NCBI GenBank assembly: GCA_002917075.1
Contig: NTMA01000120.1
Span: forward strand, 1-64,000
Direction of reading: 5' to 3'
DNA length: 64,000 bases
Source: Hawksworthiomyces lignivorus
Lineage: Eukaryota; Ascomycota; Sordariomycetes; Ophiostomatales; Ophiostomataceae
Shown here: piece by piece, positions 21,375 through 34,391 of the stretch
How the letters are laid out: each line of letters begins with the position of its first letter
Numbering within the stretch: position 1 is the first letter of the stretch
Translations under genes and position numbers: made by a program
Notes under the pieces: model-generated
What the model saw: the letters and a program-made list of their open reading frames with translations, nothing else
What the model was told of the DNA's origin: nothing
Database searches by the model: none

Positions 21375-23056
21375 AGTGAACTCAGAACTAAGCTAGCTGC
21401 GCATCATCTAGGTATACAATTCGCATCTAGACTGAATCATTTTGTAAGAAGCGCAGACTTCCTCTTAGCATTAAATAGTGTCACTTTGTCAATGTTCAAT
21501 AAGCCCAAAGGGCCGTCTCCCTTGGATTGGGCATTTGAAGAGTCTGGGATATCTGCAGAATCTCAGATCCTTCTGGCAAGAATTTGAGGCTTCTCCCTCA
21601 AAACACCGGCAGAGGAGGCTGAGGGCATGTTCTATGCAAGACTATGTCGTGAACAGGGCGAAGATCTCTGCACATACTGACGAATAGTAAAGATGCCGCG
21701 GACAACAAGCCCTTGCAGAAAACAGCATAACATAACTAGGCTGGACTCCCGAGTGGGGGTACACTCAACTGCTCCAAACGGTATTGCTGACTTGCAAACA
21801 AATTTCGCTAGTCATAGGGTGACTCCACCAGAATCTTTTTGCATGAGGCTGAGCACCCATCATTTTACATCTGGTAAGACTATCCAGGAGGTTTACGTGA
21901 CCAGCATGTGCAGTTCAGAAACAAGGAACAAAAACATGGTAAGCGGGAAGAGGTGACTTGGTTGTCAATATGACTCGCCTGATATTTGGTAGTTTGAGAG
22001 ATACAATCTTCACTGCCTTGCAAGTGTACGTATATGCTAAGATACATCCCATGGGTCGGTTCCAGCCTTACGTGGGACATGCATATTACAAATAGACATT
22101 ACAGGCTGAACAAAAGGCGCGTGTGTCTAGGGCTTCTGTGTCATGGCATATATTATATACGTGCCGCCTCGGGCGTCCTAGAAGGCTAGCCAGCTTTGAG
22201 AGGCCATTGGACATCTTCTGTCCCTCGGGTGACCAGTTTTGCACAATGACATCGAGTGAACACGGGCAAAAGAATTAAAATAAGCGAAAGAGATCTTTAA
22301 TACGCTCAAAAAGAACATGGACGACTGTGAGAATACTATCATCAGCCGGATTGGGAAAGCCGATGCTAATCAGAGTGAGCTGTATATGACGTTTGTGACT
22401 TCTTGTACTTTATCGTACTACGTTATATCAAGAATGGCGGCGCCGCCGCATGCAGAAGCACATACCTCGGAGCGGCCACTCTGATCCAGCTAAACAGGGC
22501 TGAGAGCCACGACGGTGAAAGAGAAATAAAAGCCGCAGGCAACACCGCCAATCCTTCCTTGAAATATCCCATAGGCAAGCAGAGCCTCATAATAATTGCG
22601 GCAGCGTTAGATTCCACTTTTTAAAAGTATCCTTGTATCTTTTCAAATATTTCTTTTCCCCCGAAGCCAATAAAGCCGTGAGCCATTCGAATGGAGTAGT
22701 AGCTAGGTCCTATTACGCACTGCAGGCTCAGATTAAGAAGAACGTCTGGATCACATTCAGCTACCAACTCACAACATAGTTATTGCGACATTGTTTGAAT
22801 TTCTCGTATCTAATCCTGACCTATTGTGTTCGCATAAAAGCTAACACAGCTTTCTTTCCTTCTCCAACGTTTCAAGGGCAACTATTAGAGATCTTGCATC
22901 AATATTTGCCCTTGTAATAAAAAAAGACGAGACCTGTACAAACTTTCGTGTCATTGAGATTGTGAAGAAAATTTGCCATCTTCAAGAAATGGCGAGTTAA
23001 GCCACAGCCTTATGATCGTAAACATAAATGCATCAATTTTATGTCATGAAAACAAT
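21375..23056. other. Intergenic
   Basis: No convincing gene on either strand; short frames lack protein character. It includes the promoter of the monooxygenase and the 3' flank of the NLR gene. Confidence 0.55.
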
Positions 23057-26000
23057 CTAGAAATAAGCAAACGTGATAGCACCAGATGGGTGCCCAATAA
23101 CAATTTCCCTACCCGTAGTTGCCACATCAGTGGCATGGTACGCATCGGGGAGCCAGATTAAATTCTCGCCATCCATTTTGAGCCAATCTCCACCCGCAAT
23201 GACAGAGGGGCGAAGTGTCGTGGAAGAAGAAAAAGGAATGTCAAAAGAACTAATATGTAATACCCCACGATCCGTCTCTAAATATTGGCCGCAGCTAGAG
23301 AAGCATAGCCTGTGGACTGCAGCCTCGACATCTAGTGTGGTTCGTGCGGACTTATTCGCAAGATCCCAGAGGCTGATGGTCTTGTTCGAGCTGAATGCTA
23401 GGAGCTGCTTGTCCGGTGACAGAGAGACTGCGTTGATTGCCTGTGTGCTGCAGGTGATTATATTGCATTCCACGCCTTCTCTATTCCAGAATCGGATTGT
23501 GCCATCTTCCGAGCAGGAGATAATTTGTGCACCATCCAATGAAAAAGCAACCGCATTTACTGTTCCGGAATGACCTGAAAGCCGGACACAGTCTCCTTGA
23601 GTCGCTAAATCCCAAAGAAGAGGTGTTTGATCTTCCGAGCAGGAGACGATACAACGACTATCTGGCGAGAAAGCAATATGCTTGACTGCTCCTGAGTGAT
23701 CTCTAAGCCAGCGCAATGCGCTTCCTGTGTCTGGGTCCCAGATACCAACAGTGGCATCAGCCGAGCTTGAAGCGAGAAACTTACCGTCTGGGGAGAATAG
23801 CACGTGGAGGACGTAATCTGCATGACCTTCAAGCAAGAGATTTGTTTGCGTTTCCGTATTCCATAGCCTTATTGTTTTGTCTGCGGAGGCCGACGCTAGC
23901 AATCGGTCGTCTGGAGAAAATGCAAGGTCATTTATGGCGTCGGAATGACCAGAAAACTTATGATGCTCTACTCCACCTTTCCACAGCTTGACTGTGGCAT
24001 CATGCGAACCAGATGCAAGCCACATAGCGTTTGGAGAGAAGACTACTCTCGAAATTTTTTTTGAGTGTCCTGTAGACTCCCTGCCACCCTGAGCGGTATC
24101 TCCATACCCGAAATCATAGGGCCGCTGTGTTGCCAATGTGCCAGAGTTGACATCTTCCGCGAAATCATCAAGCTTCCCAAGTAATTTCCAATACTCTGTG
24201 TCCCAAAGTCGAACTTCATCATCAAATGAGCTAGATGCGAGAAGCCTGCCGTTGGGAGAAAAGAGAACAGAATTTATGCCACTCGGATGATCGGTAAGAA
24301 TTCTCATTTGTGCTCCTGATATGGCATCCCACACCCTCACTGTTTTATCTTCCGAGCCAGAGACGACAATTCTTCCGTCTGCGGAACCCGCGACAGCCAT
24401 AACTTTCTTTGTGTGGCCTCGAAGCACGGTAGATTGCGGGTCAATTGTAAACAACTCGAAGAGTCGTACCGTCAAATCATCAGATCCCGAGATGACCCGT
24501 TTGCCATCCGCCGAGAATCGAACACAATTGACGCATCCTGTATGGTCGTCAAATATGGTGGGTATCTCTTCTGAGCGCTCTTCAACATGCCAGATCCTGA
24601 CCAGCTGGTCGACAGATCCCGTAGCGATCAAAGAGCCGTCCGGAGAAATCGTGGCAGAGTTGACAGGGCCTGACTGGTTGTCTATCCGTCTTATCTCTTG
24701 CCCCGTCCGAACATTCCAAAGTGCCACTGTTTCGTCCATCGCACCGGACACGAGAATTTCTCCATCAGGTGAAAAGACTACCGAGTTGACCCAGCCGCTG
24801 TGGGCCTTGAGAGAATAGCGCAGCTTTCTGGTTCTGATATCCCAGACCATGACCGTAAAATCGTCTGAGCCCGCGGCGAGAGTCGAGCCATCTCGCGAGA
24901 TGGTAACGGAACTCATCTTGTCCGTGGCACCGCCTTCGTATTTGCAAAGAGTGGTTTTTGTTATAGTATCCCAAAATCTGACGGCTTCGAAGTTGGATCC
25001 CGAGGCGATCATTTTGCTATCGGGAGTGAATGCCAAATCGCTTACGTAGTTAAATTCGTCTTTAGCCTTAGGAACATCGGCTTCTGCGACTCTGATGTCT
25101 TTTATCAAGGGATGCATCCGATTGCCAAAGTGGTGCTTCAGCTCATTACTTGGGGGAAGAAATGCAAGTGCTGCGCAGTAAGTCTGGAGAGGCGTTTGTT
25201 TCATGATATTATGAAATGCGAAAATGAAGCGTCGTGCATCTTTCACAAACGGTAGCTGACGCAAGTTTTTATCCGGCTTGGTACGCATCAGCAAACTCAG
25301 CAATCAAGAAGGAACCACAGTCTTGAGTAGAGGACACACATACCTTAAGCAGCGAGTGATACAATCGTATAATCCCGCCCATCTCTGCGCTCTTTCCCAT
25401 GAGATTGACGGCCTCCAGCCAATGAAGATAGTGCCTTCGGAAGAAGACATCAGCCTCGTCACCGTCGCAAAGTTCCATTGCGCTTTGTCGGCAGTGCTCG
25501 GCCCAGTTAAGACACGCATATTGGAGTTCAGGAGGTATGTACCGCTCTACTAGCTCTGGTCTGGCGTCCGTCATGCTAGTGCCCGGAGATTTGAGGTCGC
25601 ATATATCTCTCTTTAGCATCGCTGACATGACATTTAAGCAACGCTTAGCCAACGCGCCATGAGCCTGCCTTTCGTCTACCCAGAAATCAAGGTCGCTACA
25701 TCGCTCTTTATTAAGGAGAAAGTCGCGGAATGTTGGGTGATGCAATCGCAAAGGGCGGGACGACTGGCTCGGGATGTTGAAGATCGGGTGCAGGTCAGCT
25801 AGCGTATCTTTGACGTCTTCGTAAGGAATGCCCAGCAGGCGAGCCAGAGACATCATGGACAGTTGAGAATTAAGAATCACAATGCTCCCTAAGACTTCTC
25901 GTAACGTCCGATGTAGTTGTTTTTTTTCCCACTCTTCGGAGTCTTGTGGAATGGCATCTCGGAGAACGGTTATGTAGATCTGGTCCAACCGCTTCTGGGG

Positions 26001-27650
26001 GGCTATGTTGGGCCGATATCCATTTATAAGAATTCCGATTCGCGTTTTGGTGAGGCGTTTGCCTTCATGAATGTAGCGGCATGCAACGGAGGCCCATATA
26101 AAGAGTCCAGACGCAATTTCAACCATGCGTTTGATTATGCGCATGCCAGGCCAGTCTTCGTCAAAGCCACGTTCTTCTCGTATCACTGAGAAGCGGTTCT
26201 CAAAGAAAATACTGAGGTCATGGTCAATCGTCGATTTAGGTACTTCCTGGAGCATAAAAATTGCGCGTTCAGACTCGGGCAGCTTTCTAAAACCGTGGCG
26301 GATGGAAATTTCGGGCCTGCTCGTGACGAATATGCGTAGCCGGATGTTCTTCAATAACTTGGCAGATGCCAAGATGCGTATAATGGCCCGGATGTCTTTC
26401 TCATCATTGCACTCGTCTAGCGCATCAATCAAAAGTACAATTGTCTGGGGGTCAGAGGCATCGTTTAGCTTCAAGAGAGGTTTGTGAATCAGCTGATCCC
26501 ATTGTTCTCGAAGAGATCGATTTGCTATATCCTGCCTCTCCTTCCATGCCTCGGAAATGAAAGATCTTGTAGAAGGGATTTCATTCGTCAGCTGCCAAGC
26601 AAGAGTCGTGATTAGCCGATCGGCGCTGCCGAGGTCACCACCTCCTTTCGAGAAAAAGAAACTTGCTCCTAAATTACGCCTTTCATGACAAATCGCAGCG
26701 ATGGTACGAGCGATGGTGGATTTTCCTGTGCCTGCGATGCCGCTCAGCCAAAATATAGCCGTGTCGCTATCGCCATCGATCCAGTTTGTAATGTCTTCAA
26801 GAAGTTCCTGTCGGGTGCCTTCTTGACACTTAGGCTCGTGCTGGTTTTGAAACGAATTGAAGGCCGCTTCAGAAGCCACTGGAAGTGTGCGCAAGAGCTG
26901 ATCCCATCCTTTGTTCATCTCCTCCATTAGCCGCGCGAATGCTTTGTTCCCCTCGCCATAGTTGTGCCACAGGGAGATGCCTAATATTCCGAGCAGAGAG
27001 TACGCCTGATCTTCTATGCGGTTTGTCTGACGATCTTTGGCCCATGACATCCTTTCTTTACTACTGAAATCCGTCAAGTCTCCTCGTATAGCCTTATGAG
27101 GAATTCCCGTTATCTCGTGGATGCATTCTTCTAAGGAAACCTTATCGCCTAAAAATGTACCCTCAGCAGAATAGAACTGAAAAGATTTTGGAGCGAGGAG
27201 CTCTTGGAGGGTCCAACCACGAGTGAACCATTTGCTGCGTCTAAACTCCAGCTCCCATGGACGCGAAGAAATTTTCCCTCTGATCTCAACATCTCTCATC
27301 CCCGATACTGAGACGTCAGACAGATAGACATAGCATCTAACAGAGTTTCGATACCAATCAAACATGGATGTTATTGCCTCCTGCATTTCTTCGCTGCTCT
27401 CTTTATTGATGCAGCAAGTATCCACCCAGAAGTATTCTAAGCCGTCTCTGGCAGCTTGCTGTGCGCAGAATCGAATTTTATTATACCCTGCTTCTTTGCC
27501 CGCGACATAGCCATTCTTGATGTCTTCGTATAGAACTTCTTCGGTATCATTCGGCAACCACTTGTGCGACAGAATGGCATACCTTGGAAGATTATCCTGG
27601 AACTTGACAAGTGTGAATGTGCCATCTAGCTTCCGTTTAAGGAGATGCAT
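23057..27650 (-). CDS. HET-NACHT-WD40 NLR-type protein (HNWD class)
   Basis: Exon 1 runs 27650-25344 and exon 2 25255-23057; the intron 25256-25343 closes in phase (an acceptor at 25277 would also work). The product is about 1501 residues. It starts with a HET domain (RYAILSH, WVDTCCINK, RGWTLQELLAP), then a NACHT NTPase with Walker A GIAGTGKST near residue 305 and Walker B VLLIDALDEC. A winged-helix-like region follows, and then 14 WD-type blades, the last degenerate, enough for two seven-blade propellers. This is the architecture of the Podospora het-D, het-E and het-R incompatibility proteins, in which the WD part recognises a ligand and the HET domain triggers cell death. Unlike those, the blades here differ clearly from one another. 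Confidence 0.92.
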
Positions 27651-29538
27651 CCTGTAATGGATGTCGTGGACGGTCCGGTAGGAAAGATATCGATCGTATT
27701 CTAATCAGATGTTAGTATTGTTGATAGCCGTAGCATATATTCGAGAAAATACGAAGGAGCAAATAGACGGTGAATATTTTATATTTTAACGAGATATAAA
27801 ATTAAGCAAAGGAGATCTTTCTTTTGCCTACTACTTTGGCTTGTCAAACAAGAGAAGACGTAGCAGGCCAGATCAAAAAAGATGCACAACTCAAGAGATT
27901 TTAGGTGACCTCCCTATAAGTGAAACTGCAATCGTGGACCACGTTACAGAGGGCGAAAGTTGAAGAAAGATCCCGTTCCATATCTGGCATAGTGGCCAGA
28001 GATCGCAATGTACACGGAGGGTGCTAGCAAAAAAATAGCGCTCACAAAGACAGGAAACATCAATAACAAGGAGGGTAAGATTGAAAAGTTCTTGTTATTG
28101 GCTCTACTGACGAAATTAAAGTAGAATGAGGCCATCAGTGGCAATTAGAGAATAGGAGAGAGAGGAGTGAGGCTCATAGCGCCTCCGGGAAATCGGTCGG
28201 AGCAGGCAATATTTTTCGGCAGCCCTCTACTGGACATAGGATGCCGCATTAGGAACTACCTGGGATTGTGTAGCAGTACGGATTCGGAAGACTACAGGAA
28301 CAAAAAGAACACCAATGCAGCCCTAACAGAGGAGCTGGAATAAGGATCCATAGAGTGCCAAGAAATCGAGTGTCTTTATGCAAGCTACTTGCTAGGCTGC
28401 AGGGATACTGGATATGTCGGCAAGCCCAAGCTGCATTGTCGACGCGGAGGGCAAAGACGAAAGTCACAAAAATACTCGCCTCGTTCTTCTATGAATGTGC
28501 AGCATTTCCAACTTTTGGGGGCATCCGAGACATACCACACATTTTGGCAAGCTGTTCTAGTTTTCCCGCTATTTATCACGCCCGTTGGCTTGCAGAAGTT
28601 GCTGTGAAACGCAACAACGACGTAATTTCCACCAGTCACGCGCCACTAGATCTGCACAATTTAAAGGTGCATTTCCTTTTTACAGTTAGCGTATCCTGGT
28701 CGCTAATCCGAGGGTGTAGCAAGGCTGGAGACATTTTACAAAAAGCAACTTTCAACGGTGTTTCTTATCTTTGAGCCTCAATGATGACAAAGGCGGGTTT
28801 TTTATCCAAGATTTGGAGCCTTTATCGTAAAGAGAGCAATGCGTATTCATAAACTACCTGGCCTTGTGATTGAAAGACATCCGTTTTGCCGACGGAAAAA
28901 GAAAAGAAATTCAAGATAGCATGTAAGCAACGAGATTGCTACCCCAACAGCCACTGCAGTATTATGCATGTTTGCACTTTGTACCGCGATACAGTTAGCA
29001 GCCGAAACCGACGAGCAATTGTTTGACCTCTCTACCAACTTACCCGTCCTGCCCGCCTCATCCCATCTATGCCCGCTGCCCTGCTTGTGTGATGATATGA
29101 AAATGAACACACGCAAGAGCACACCGCCTCCTGTCAGTGCATCTCCCAACACAGCCACATTGCCTTCAGCCAAGTTTATGGACTATTTGAGTTGGGCTAT
29201 CGCTGAAAAACAAGATCGCCTCTTCTCTTGAGATACTTTCTCCACTTCCCTAATCCTTTGCCCACCACACTTGCTCATCTACCGCAAAGACACAGCCAGC
29301 TGCTGCTCCTCCTCAGCAAGCATACACTGCCTGAATCTAGAACACATATCATTGACAGCCCGATTACTAAGCAGCAAGAGCTCTTCATCGTTAACCCCAC
29401 TATGAGCCCATGGCTCCTTTATTTATGTCTTTCGTCTTTACTGCTTTCCGTGCATTCACTTTTTTGCATGACAGCATCGCCTTAGGTCCTTTTGTCCTCT
29501 GGTCTAACTATTTGGCGAATAGTCCATCGTCGTCAATC
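27651..29538. other. Intergenic
   Basis: About 1.9 kb between divergent NLR and amidase genes. No gene is convincing. Short frames occur at 28355-28774 and 28847-29231 on both strands but lack motifs. An ATG at 29410 lies in frame with the amidase and would add 43 hydrophobic-rich residues. Confidence 0.5.
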
Positions 29539-31086
29539 ATGAAGCTTCCTCTGCACCAGTTAACAGCCAGCCAGGTGCTTGACCAGTACAGAAATGGGGA
29601 TCTGACTGTGGAGATGTATGCGCAGTCTCTCCTAGAGCATATCAAGAAACGGGACCACATAGTCAATGCCTGGCAATACCTTGGTTAGACTTATTCTTTA
29701 TTTAGTAATGTTATTCACATGAGATTTCTCTACTGATTTGCATCAGATGAATCATTTGTCTTGAACCAAGCCCGAGCTCTGGATAAGATCCCCCGCGAGA
29801 AGAGAGGACCATTGCATGGAGTGGCAATAGGCATCAAAGACATTATGGACACAAAAGGTAGGAGCGGGAGATCTTGTTCTAGCGAGCAAAGCTAATGAAT
29901 GCCAGATATGCCTACGGAGTATGGCTCCCCCATATACAAGGGACATCATCCGACCAGTGATTCATCTGCTGTTGCTATTTTGAGGAATGCCGGTGCTCTC
30001 ATCTTTGGTTTGTCAAGCCTACTCCTTCTCCACCGCTCCGCATACTAATTTGGCGCCACAGGTAAAACAAAGACGACTGAGTTTACTGTAACAAACTATG
30101 GACCCAATACTACTAACCCACACGATCCTACGCGTACCCCGGGTGGCTCCTCATGCGGCTCTGCGGCGGCCGTAGCCGATTTCCAGGTGCCGCTTAGTCT
30201 CGGATCACAGACTGGCGGTAGTCTCATTCGGCCGGCAGCATTCACTGGGGTCTTTGCTATTAAGCCGACCCACAGCGCCATCTTGGCTGATGGCCAGACA
30301 GTTTTTGCCCCCACCTTCGACACCATAGGATTCTTTGCTCGTACAGTCGAGGATTTGCAGCTGCTTGCAGACGTTTTTGCTCTAAAAGACGACGAGCGTC
30401 CGGAAGAGATTCCTTTGGAAAAGCTTTCTATTGCCGTGGTCAAAACTCCATTTTGGTCCAAGGCAGGGCCTGGTACTAAAGATGCCATGAGAGATGCCGC
30501 ACATATACTCGCAAAATACGGTGCGAGTGTCACAGAAATCTCTCTTCCACCAGAAGTTGAAGATGCCACACAACTGAAGCGCATACAAAACATTATCACC
30601 GACGAAGAAGCCAAGGTATCGTTTTTGAGAGAGTATCGGATCGATAAAATGGGACTGGCTCCAGAAATCCGCGCAATTGTAGAGAATCAGTCGAATTACA
30701 CACAAACAGAGAGAATCAAAGCATCCGACACCTATGCCGCCATGCGGTACTCTGTTAACAAACTAGCAGAGAACTATTCAGTCATTCTGGCACCCAGTGC
30801 CAAAGACGAGGCACCAGTTGGTCTTCACGACATGGGCAGCGCAACCTTTAATACATTATGGACAGTAGGTGATTTCTTTTTCATCTAGTTTAATACTTTT
30901 GCTAACTTCTTATAGGGATTTCATATGCCTGTTGTTAATGTACCTGCATTCACGGGCCCTAATGGTATGCCTGTCAGCGTATCTCTTGTGGCTCCAAGAT
31001 TCCGTGACCGGCAATTACTGGTGACGAGCAAAACCATTAGCAGGGCGCTTCTTGCAAAGAGTGATGGCAAGAAGGTGAATGCCTGA
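29539..31086 (+). CDS. Amidase signature family hydrolase
   Basis: Five exons with introns at 29684-29746, 29858-29905, 30008-30061 and 30865-30915, all in phase, give 443 residues. The Ser-cisSer-Lys triad is intact: Lys79 in GVAIGIKDIMD, the Gly/Ser-rich GGSSCGSAAAVA stretch with the cis-Ser, and the nucleophile in GSQTGGSLIRPA. These enzymes cleave amide bonds; fungal members act on short amides, indole-acetamide or xenobiotic amides. The first Gly of the usual GGSSGGS is Cys here, a mild change. The product is somewhat short for the family but has the usual C-terminal PVVNVPAF segment. A longer form from ATG 29410 with a hydrophobic N-terminus is possible. Confidence 0.88.
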
Positions 31087-31474
31087 CTATCTCCGTTGAT
31101 ACCTCGGAGTTCACTTTAGTAAATCTGGCAAAATTTTCTAGAATTGTAGGCTTTATCAGCTGCTTGTGCAGGTGGCACAGTAAGAGATCAGTGTTGTACA
31201 CGGATGGGCCAAGTGCCAATTAAAAAATTCTTTTTCGTCTGTCTTCACTCTATAGATAGCAATAATTTTGTGTATTCTGATTGCTTAAAATAACTAGTGA
31301 TCCCAGCAAAATTAATTCTATGTTGGGGTCCAAGTGACTAGAATCTACGCTTCTCCCAATTACCTATCAAGACTCTATGTTCTCGGAAGATGCTATCGTT
31401 GAGTCATTTTGGTGCCCAACGTATCGAAACCTCTCTGCTGGTGCATTAAAGAAACACAATTGGCTAATCCATAA
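31087..31474. other. Intergenic between convergent genes
   Basis: Three-prime flanks of the amidase and the M61-like gene. Nothing further is seen. Confidence 0.6.
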
Positions 31475-33213
31475 CTACTGGGCCTCTTTCTTCCTAGAGA
31501 CCCAAGTGGGTACTACTGCTCTGCTCCTTGGCCAATACTCAATATCTATACTATCTTCGCCTCTCTCGATCGTTATCTGATATTTGTCGTCAAAATTTGT
31601 CACTACGTGTCTTGGACGCGAGCTGCTCTTGACAATATCCCCATTCTTCAACCCTACCTCGGCGGCCCGAGAGCCAGGCACGACGCCGGCCACCATGTTG
31701 CTTTCAGTTCCCTGCAGCTCAAATCCAAAGTCTAACATCTCTCGTTCTTCAGGATACAATCCATCAAACGTCCTCTCCATGTCCGTAAGGCGCACTACCT
31801 CGCCACCAACCAGTCCCTGGAAGTGCGCCTCCGCGGCCTCTGCACCGATCCAATGGCCCACTAGCTGCAGCCAGTCTCGGGTCTGCACCTTTTCTCCGCG
31901 CCGGCGGCGCGCACATATCGTGCGCATGATCTCGTCGATAGGCCGTACGACGCCCCCCTCCTTTGCGGCCGGCGACCTCCGCATATAGACATCCATTCGC
32001 ATCATATAGACGCAAGAGCGCGTAGGCAGAACGAACGGCGCGTGTTGGTCTCCGGCATGCTCGCGTGCGGCGACTTCGCTAAGAGGTAAAGCGATTAGCG
32101 GGTTGGTAAAATACCCTATCAGGATGCCATTGAGCGTATAGCGAAAGTAGTCCGGCGTGCGTTGCTTGAAGCGGAAAGGAAAGTAGATGCTGTAGAGCTC
32201 AGAGATGCCTTAAAAGAAAGAAAAAAAACATTAGCCTGTCCAAAATTCCAATTCCTAGCAATGTACAAACTACCTGATAGCCGGGTGTTCCTACCTGTGG
32301 AGAACCAATCATTTTCTATACCGTCGTCTTCAGGATCCAGTTGAGCCCAGCTTCGAACCATATGGTGGTTAAGCAATCTCACTAGATCCCAGTCAGAGTC
32401 GCCGTTGGTATCTTCGTCGTAATCAATGAGGCTGCTTGTTCCCACCGTTAGGCCCCTGAAACCATTAGGGACTTTTCGCAGGAAGACTCTGTAGCTTTCC
32501 TTCTGGTCCTGAAAGAAGTTCTTCAGAGCAGGAAACATCTTGAAGTTGAAATCTTTAACTGCGTCTAAGCTGGGCGGTAGGTCGCCGATCCAGTAAGCAT
32601 GGCAGACTCCTTCCAACGAACCGTCCTTCGTTGGTGTATTCGTCGCAGACAAATCTTCAGGGAAGTGGCGAAGAGCGCCAACGGCAAAAATGCAGCAGAG
32701 AAGCTGGTCACTCGAACCAACAACAGTTACTGATTCTATGCCATCTCCTAATGTGCTGGCTGCCTTCGTCCCTGCAGGAGCTTGGGAGAGATACCATTTC
32801 ACTGTGATCTGATACGAGGCGGATGGTAGCACAAGATGGGGCAAGAAAGCTTTGCCAGTACCGATGATTCCGCCTTGGTCGTAGCGAAGCTCATTGCTGT
32901 CTTTAACTCTGGTAGTTTGAGATTGCGCTTGCGCGTCCAACTCCAAAAAGAGATCGCCATGGATGGCGCGAGCAACATGCTGGGCAGCTACGCTGCCTTG
33001 AGATGGAAGAAGGCCAACAGTTCCATGGATATCATGGGCATTAACAGGAAACGGAGAGCTGTTGAAAAGCCGATTGCCTTCATCTAAGTCAATACCAGAG
33101 ATAACTAGGCTTACTGACAGGCCTGTGGCAGCTCCAGTGCTATTAAACGCGGGAGTCAGGTGAAGCGTAAGATGCGGGGTGGTAGAAGCCGCCATCCCAA
33201 AAACTGCAGACAT
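31475..33213 (-). CDS. M61-like (glycyl aminopeptidase) protein with lost zinc site
   Basis: Exons 32295-33213 and 31475-32208 (86-nt intron) give 550 residues. The order is an N-terminal beta-rich domain, a central helical domain resembling the M61 peptidase core, and a C-terminal PDZ-like domain (FGFELQG..AGVVPGSRAAEVGLKNGDIV). In M61 enzymes the core carries HEYFH followed by a W..EG glutamate. Here the matching places read HHMVR (residues 283-287, after LLN and before SW) and WFSTG (303-307), so the catalytic Glu, the second His and the third ligand are all replaced. I therefore expect no zinc protease activity. The surrounding sequence has no frameshift or stop, so the protein looks maintained. 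An upstream signal-peptide-like frame (33263-33367) does not splice in phase. Confidence 0.7.
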
Positions 33214-34391
33214 CAATAAGATTGAGCATAGGCTGAGGAATCTGAAGCAGAACGATTCTTACCAAGGAAGCGCTCTCAAAAGATATTGAGGAATGCAAAG
33301 AAAGTGAGGAAGCCCTAATTAGCATACAAAAAAAAGAAAACAGCATGAATCTCGTCAACTTTAGCATTGCGTTGTTTTACTGTTAGAATGTAAGAGACAG
33401 ACCGCGGGCAAGTCACATTACAAGTCTGAGCACCAGAGTGTTACAATTGCAGGGTCGTAATGTGACATATTGCTATCAAATTACCATTGCAATCTTACAA
33501 CAATAGCAGAGGTTCATACAAGTACGTCAACAATATGGAGATCTGCCTATTTTAAATATTCCCGGAGAGTTACCCACAAATACGAGTCCTACCATCATAC
33601 GGAGTAGTGGGTTAACTTCTGTTTGATAAGAACATCTCCACTTACAAGCACTTAAGAAGTTCCCTAGTATTCCACACATACCAGACTCACGTTAACGCGG
33701 TGGTTTTGGCCTTTGTTACCCAATATCTCGGCTGAAATAATGCTTACCGTGCTCTATATGACGTTTTTTCTAACCGCGATGCTGCGCACAATATCGAACA
33801 ATAATGGACTCAAAAAGTCAGTATCAACGGACGGATTCATGTCGATGACGGGCGAAACACTACCACAATCACGCAGTCAGGACGAACGACGTATCGTAAG
33901 TGACGCAATTTCAGTATCAATGTGCCTTCCAAGAGACCATGAATTCCAATAGAGTATAGATTCATTTCATAAACACTCAAACTAGCCGTTTGCTTCCATC
34001 AGATCAATAGCAGGTCCAGCTCTGCAACACTTTGCTTATGGATGGCATGCCGCCAAATTCAAACAGTTTGAATGAAATGCCAAATGTGTAGTCAAAAACT
34101 GACGGCTTGAGGTACACAAAGCTATCTAGAAGCAAATATAAAGAAGCACTTCGTAGTTGACTCCATCTTATTAGCTCCAGTAGTTGTGCCTTTTTTTGTG
34201 TCATACTTAATCGATAATTACTCTAAAGTGCCATGTTGACTTTCAACGCTGCCCATCATGTCACCCATCATACACCCCAGATCACAAGCATTCCCAAGCA
34301 CGGCATAATCCAGGTAGACTATTCTTATGAAAACTATAACCGAGCAGGCTTCAATTACGAATTCAGTATCATTAAGAGCCACAAGTGCTAG
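33214..34391. other. Intergenic
   Basis: No convincing gene. A frame with a signal-peptide-like start lies at 33263-33367 on the minus strand, next to a GTAAGA donor. It is a candidate first exon of the M61-like gene, but its phase does not match the only good acceptor at 33204. Confidence 0.5.

Noticed and set aside
28847..29231. Overlapping frames of about 90-108 codons on both strands before the amidase
   Set aside because: No motif, no splice support, and both overlap the probable amidase leader.
33263..33367. Signal-peptide-like first exon for the M61-like gene
   Set aside because: The GTAAGA donor leaves phase 0 while the only good acceptor (33204) needs phase 1; joining them gives an early stop.
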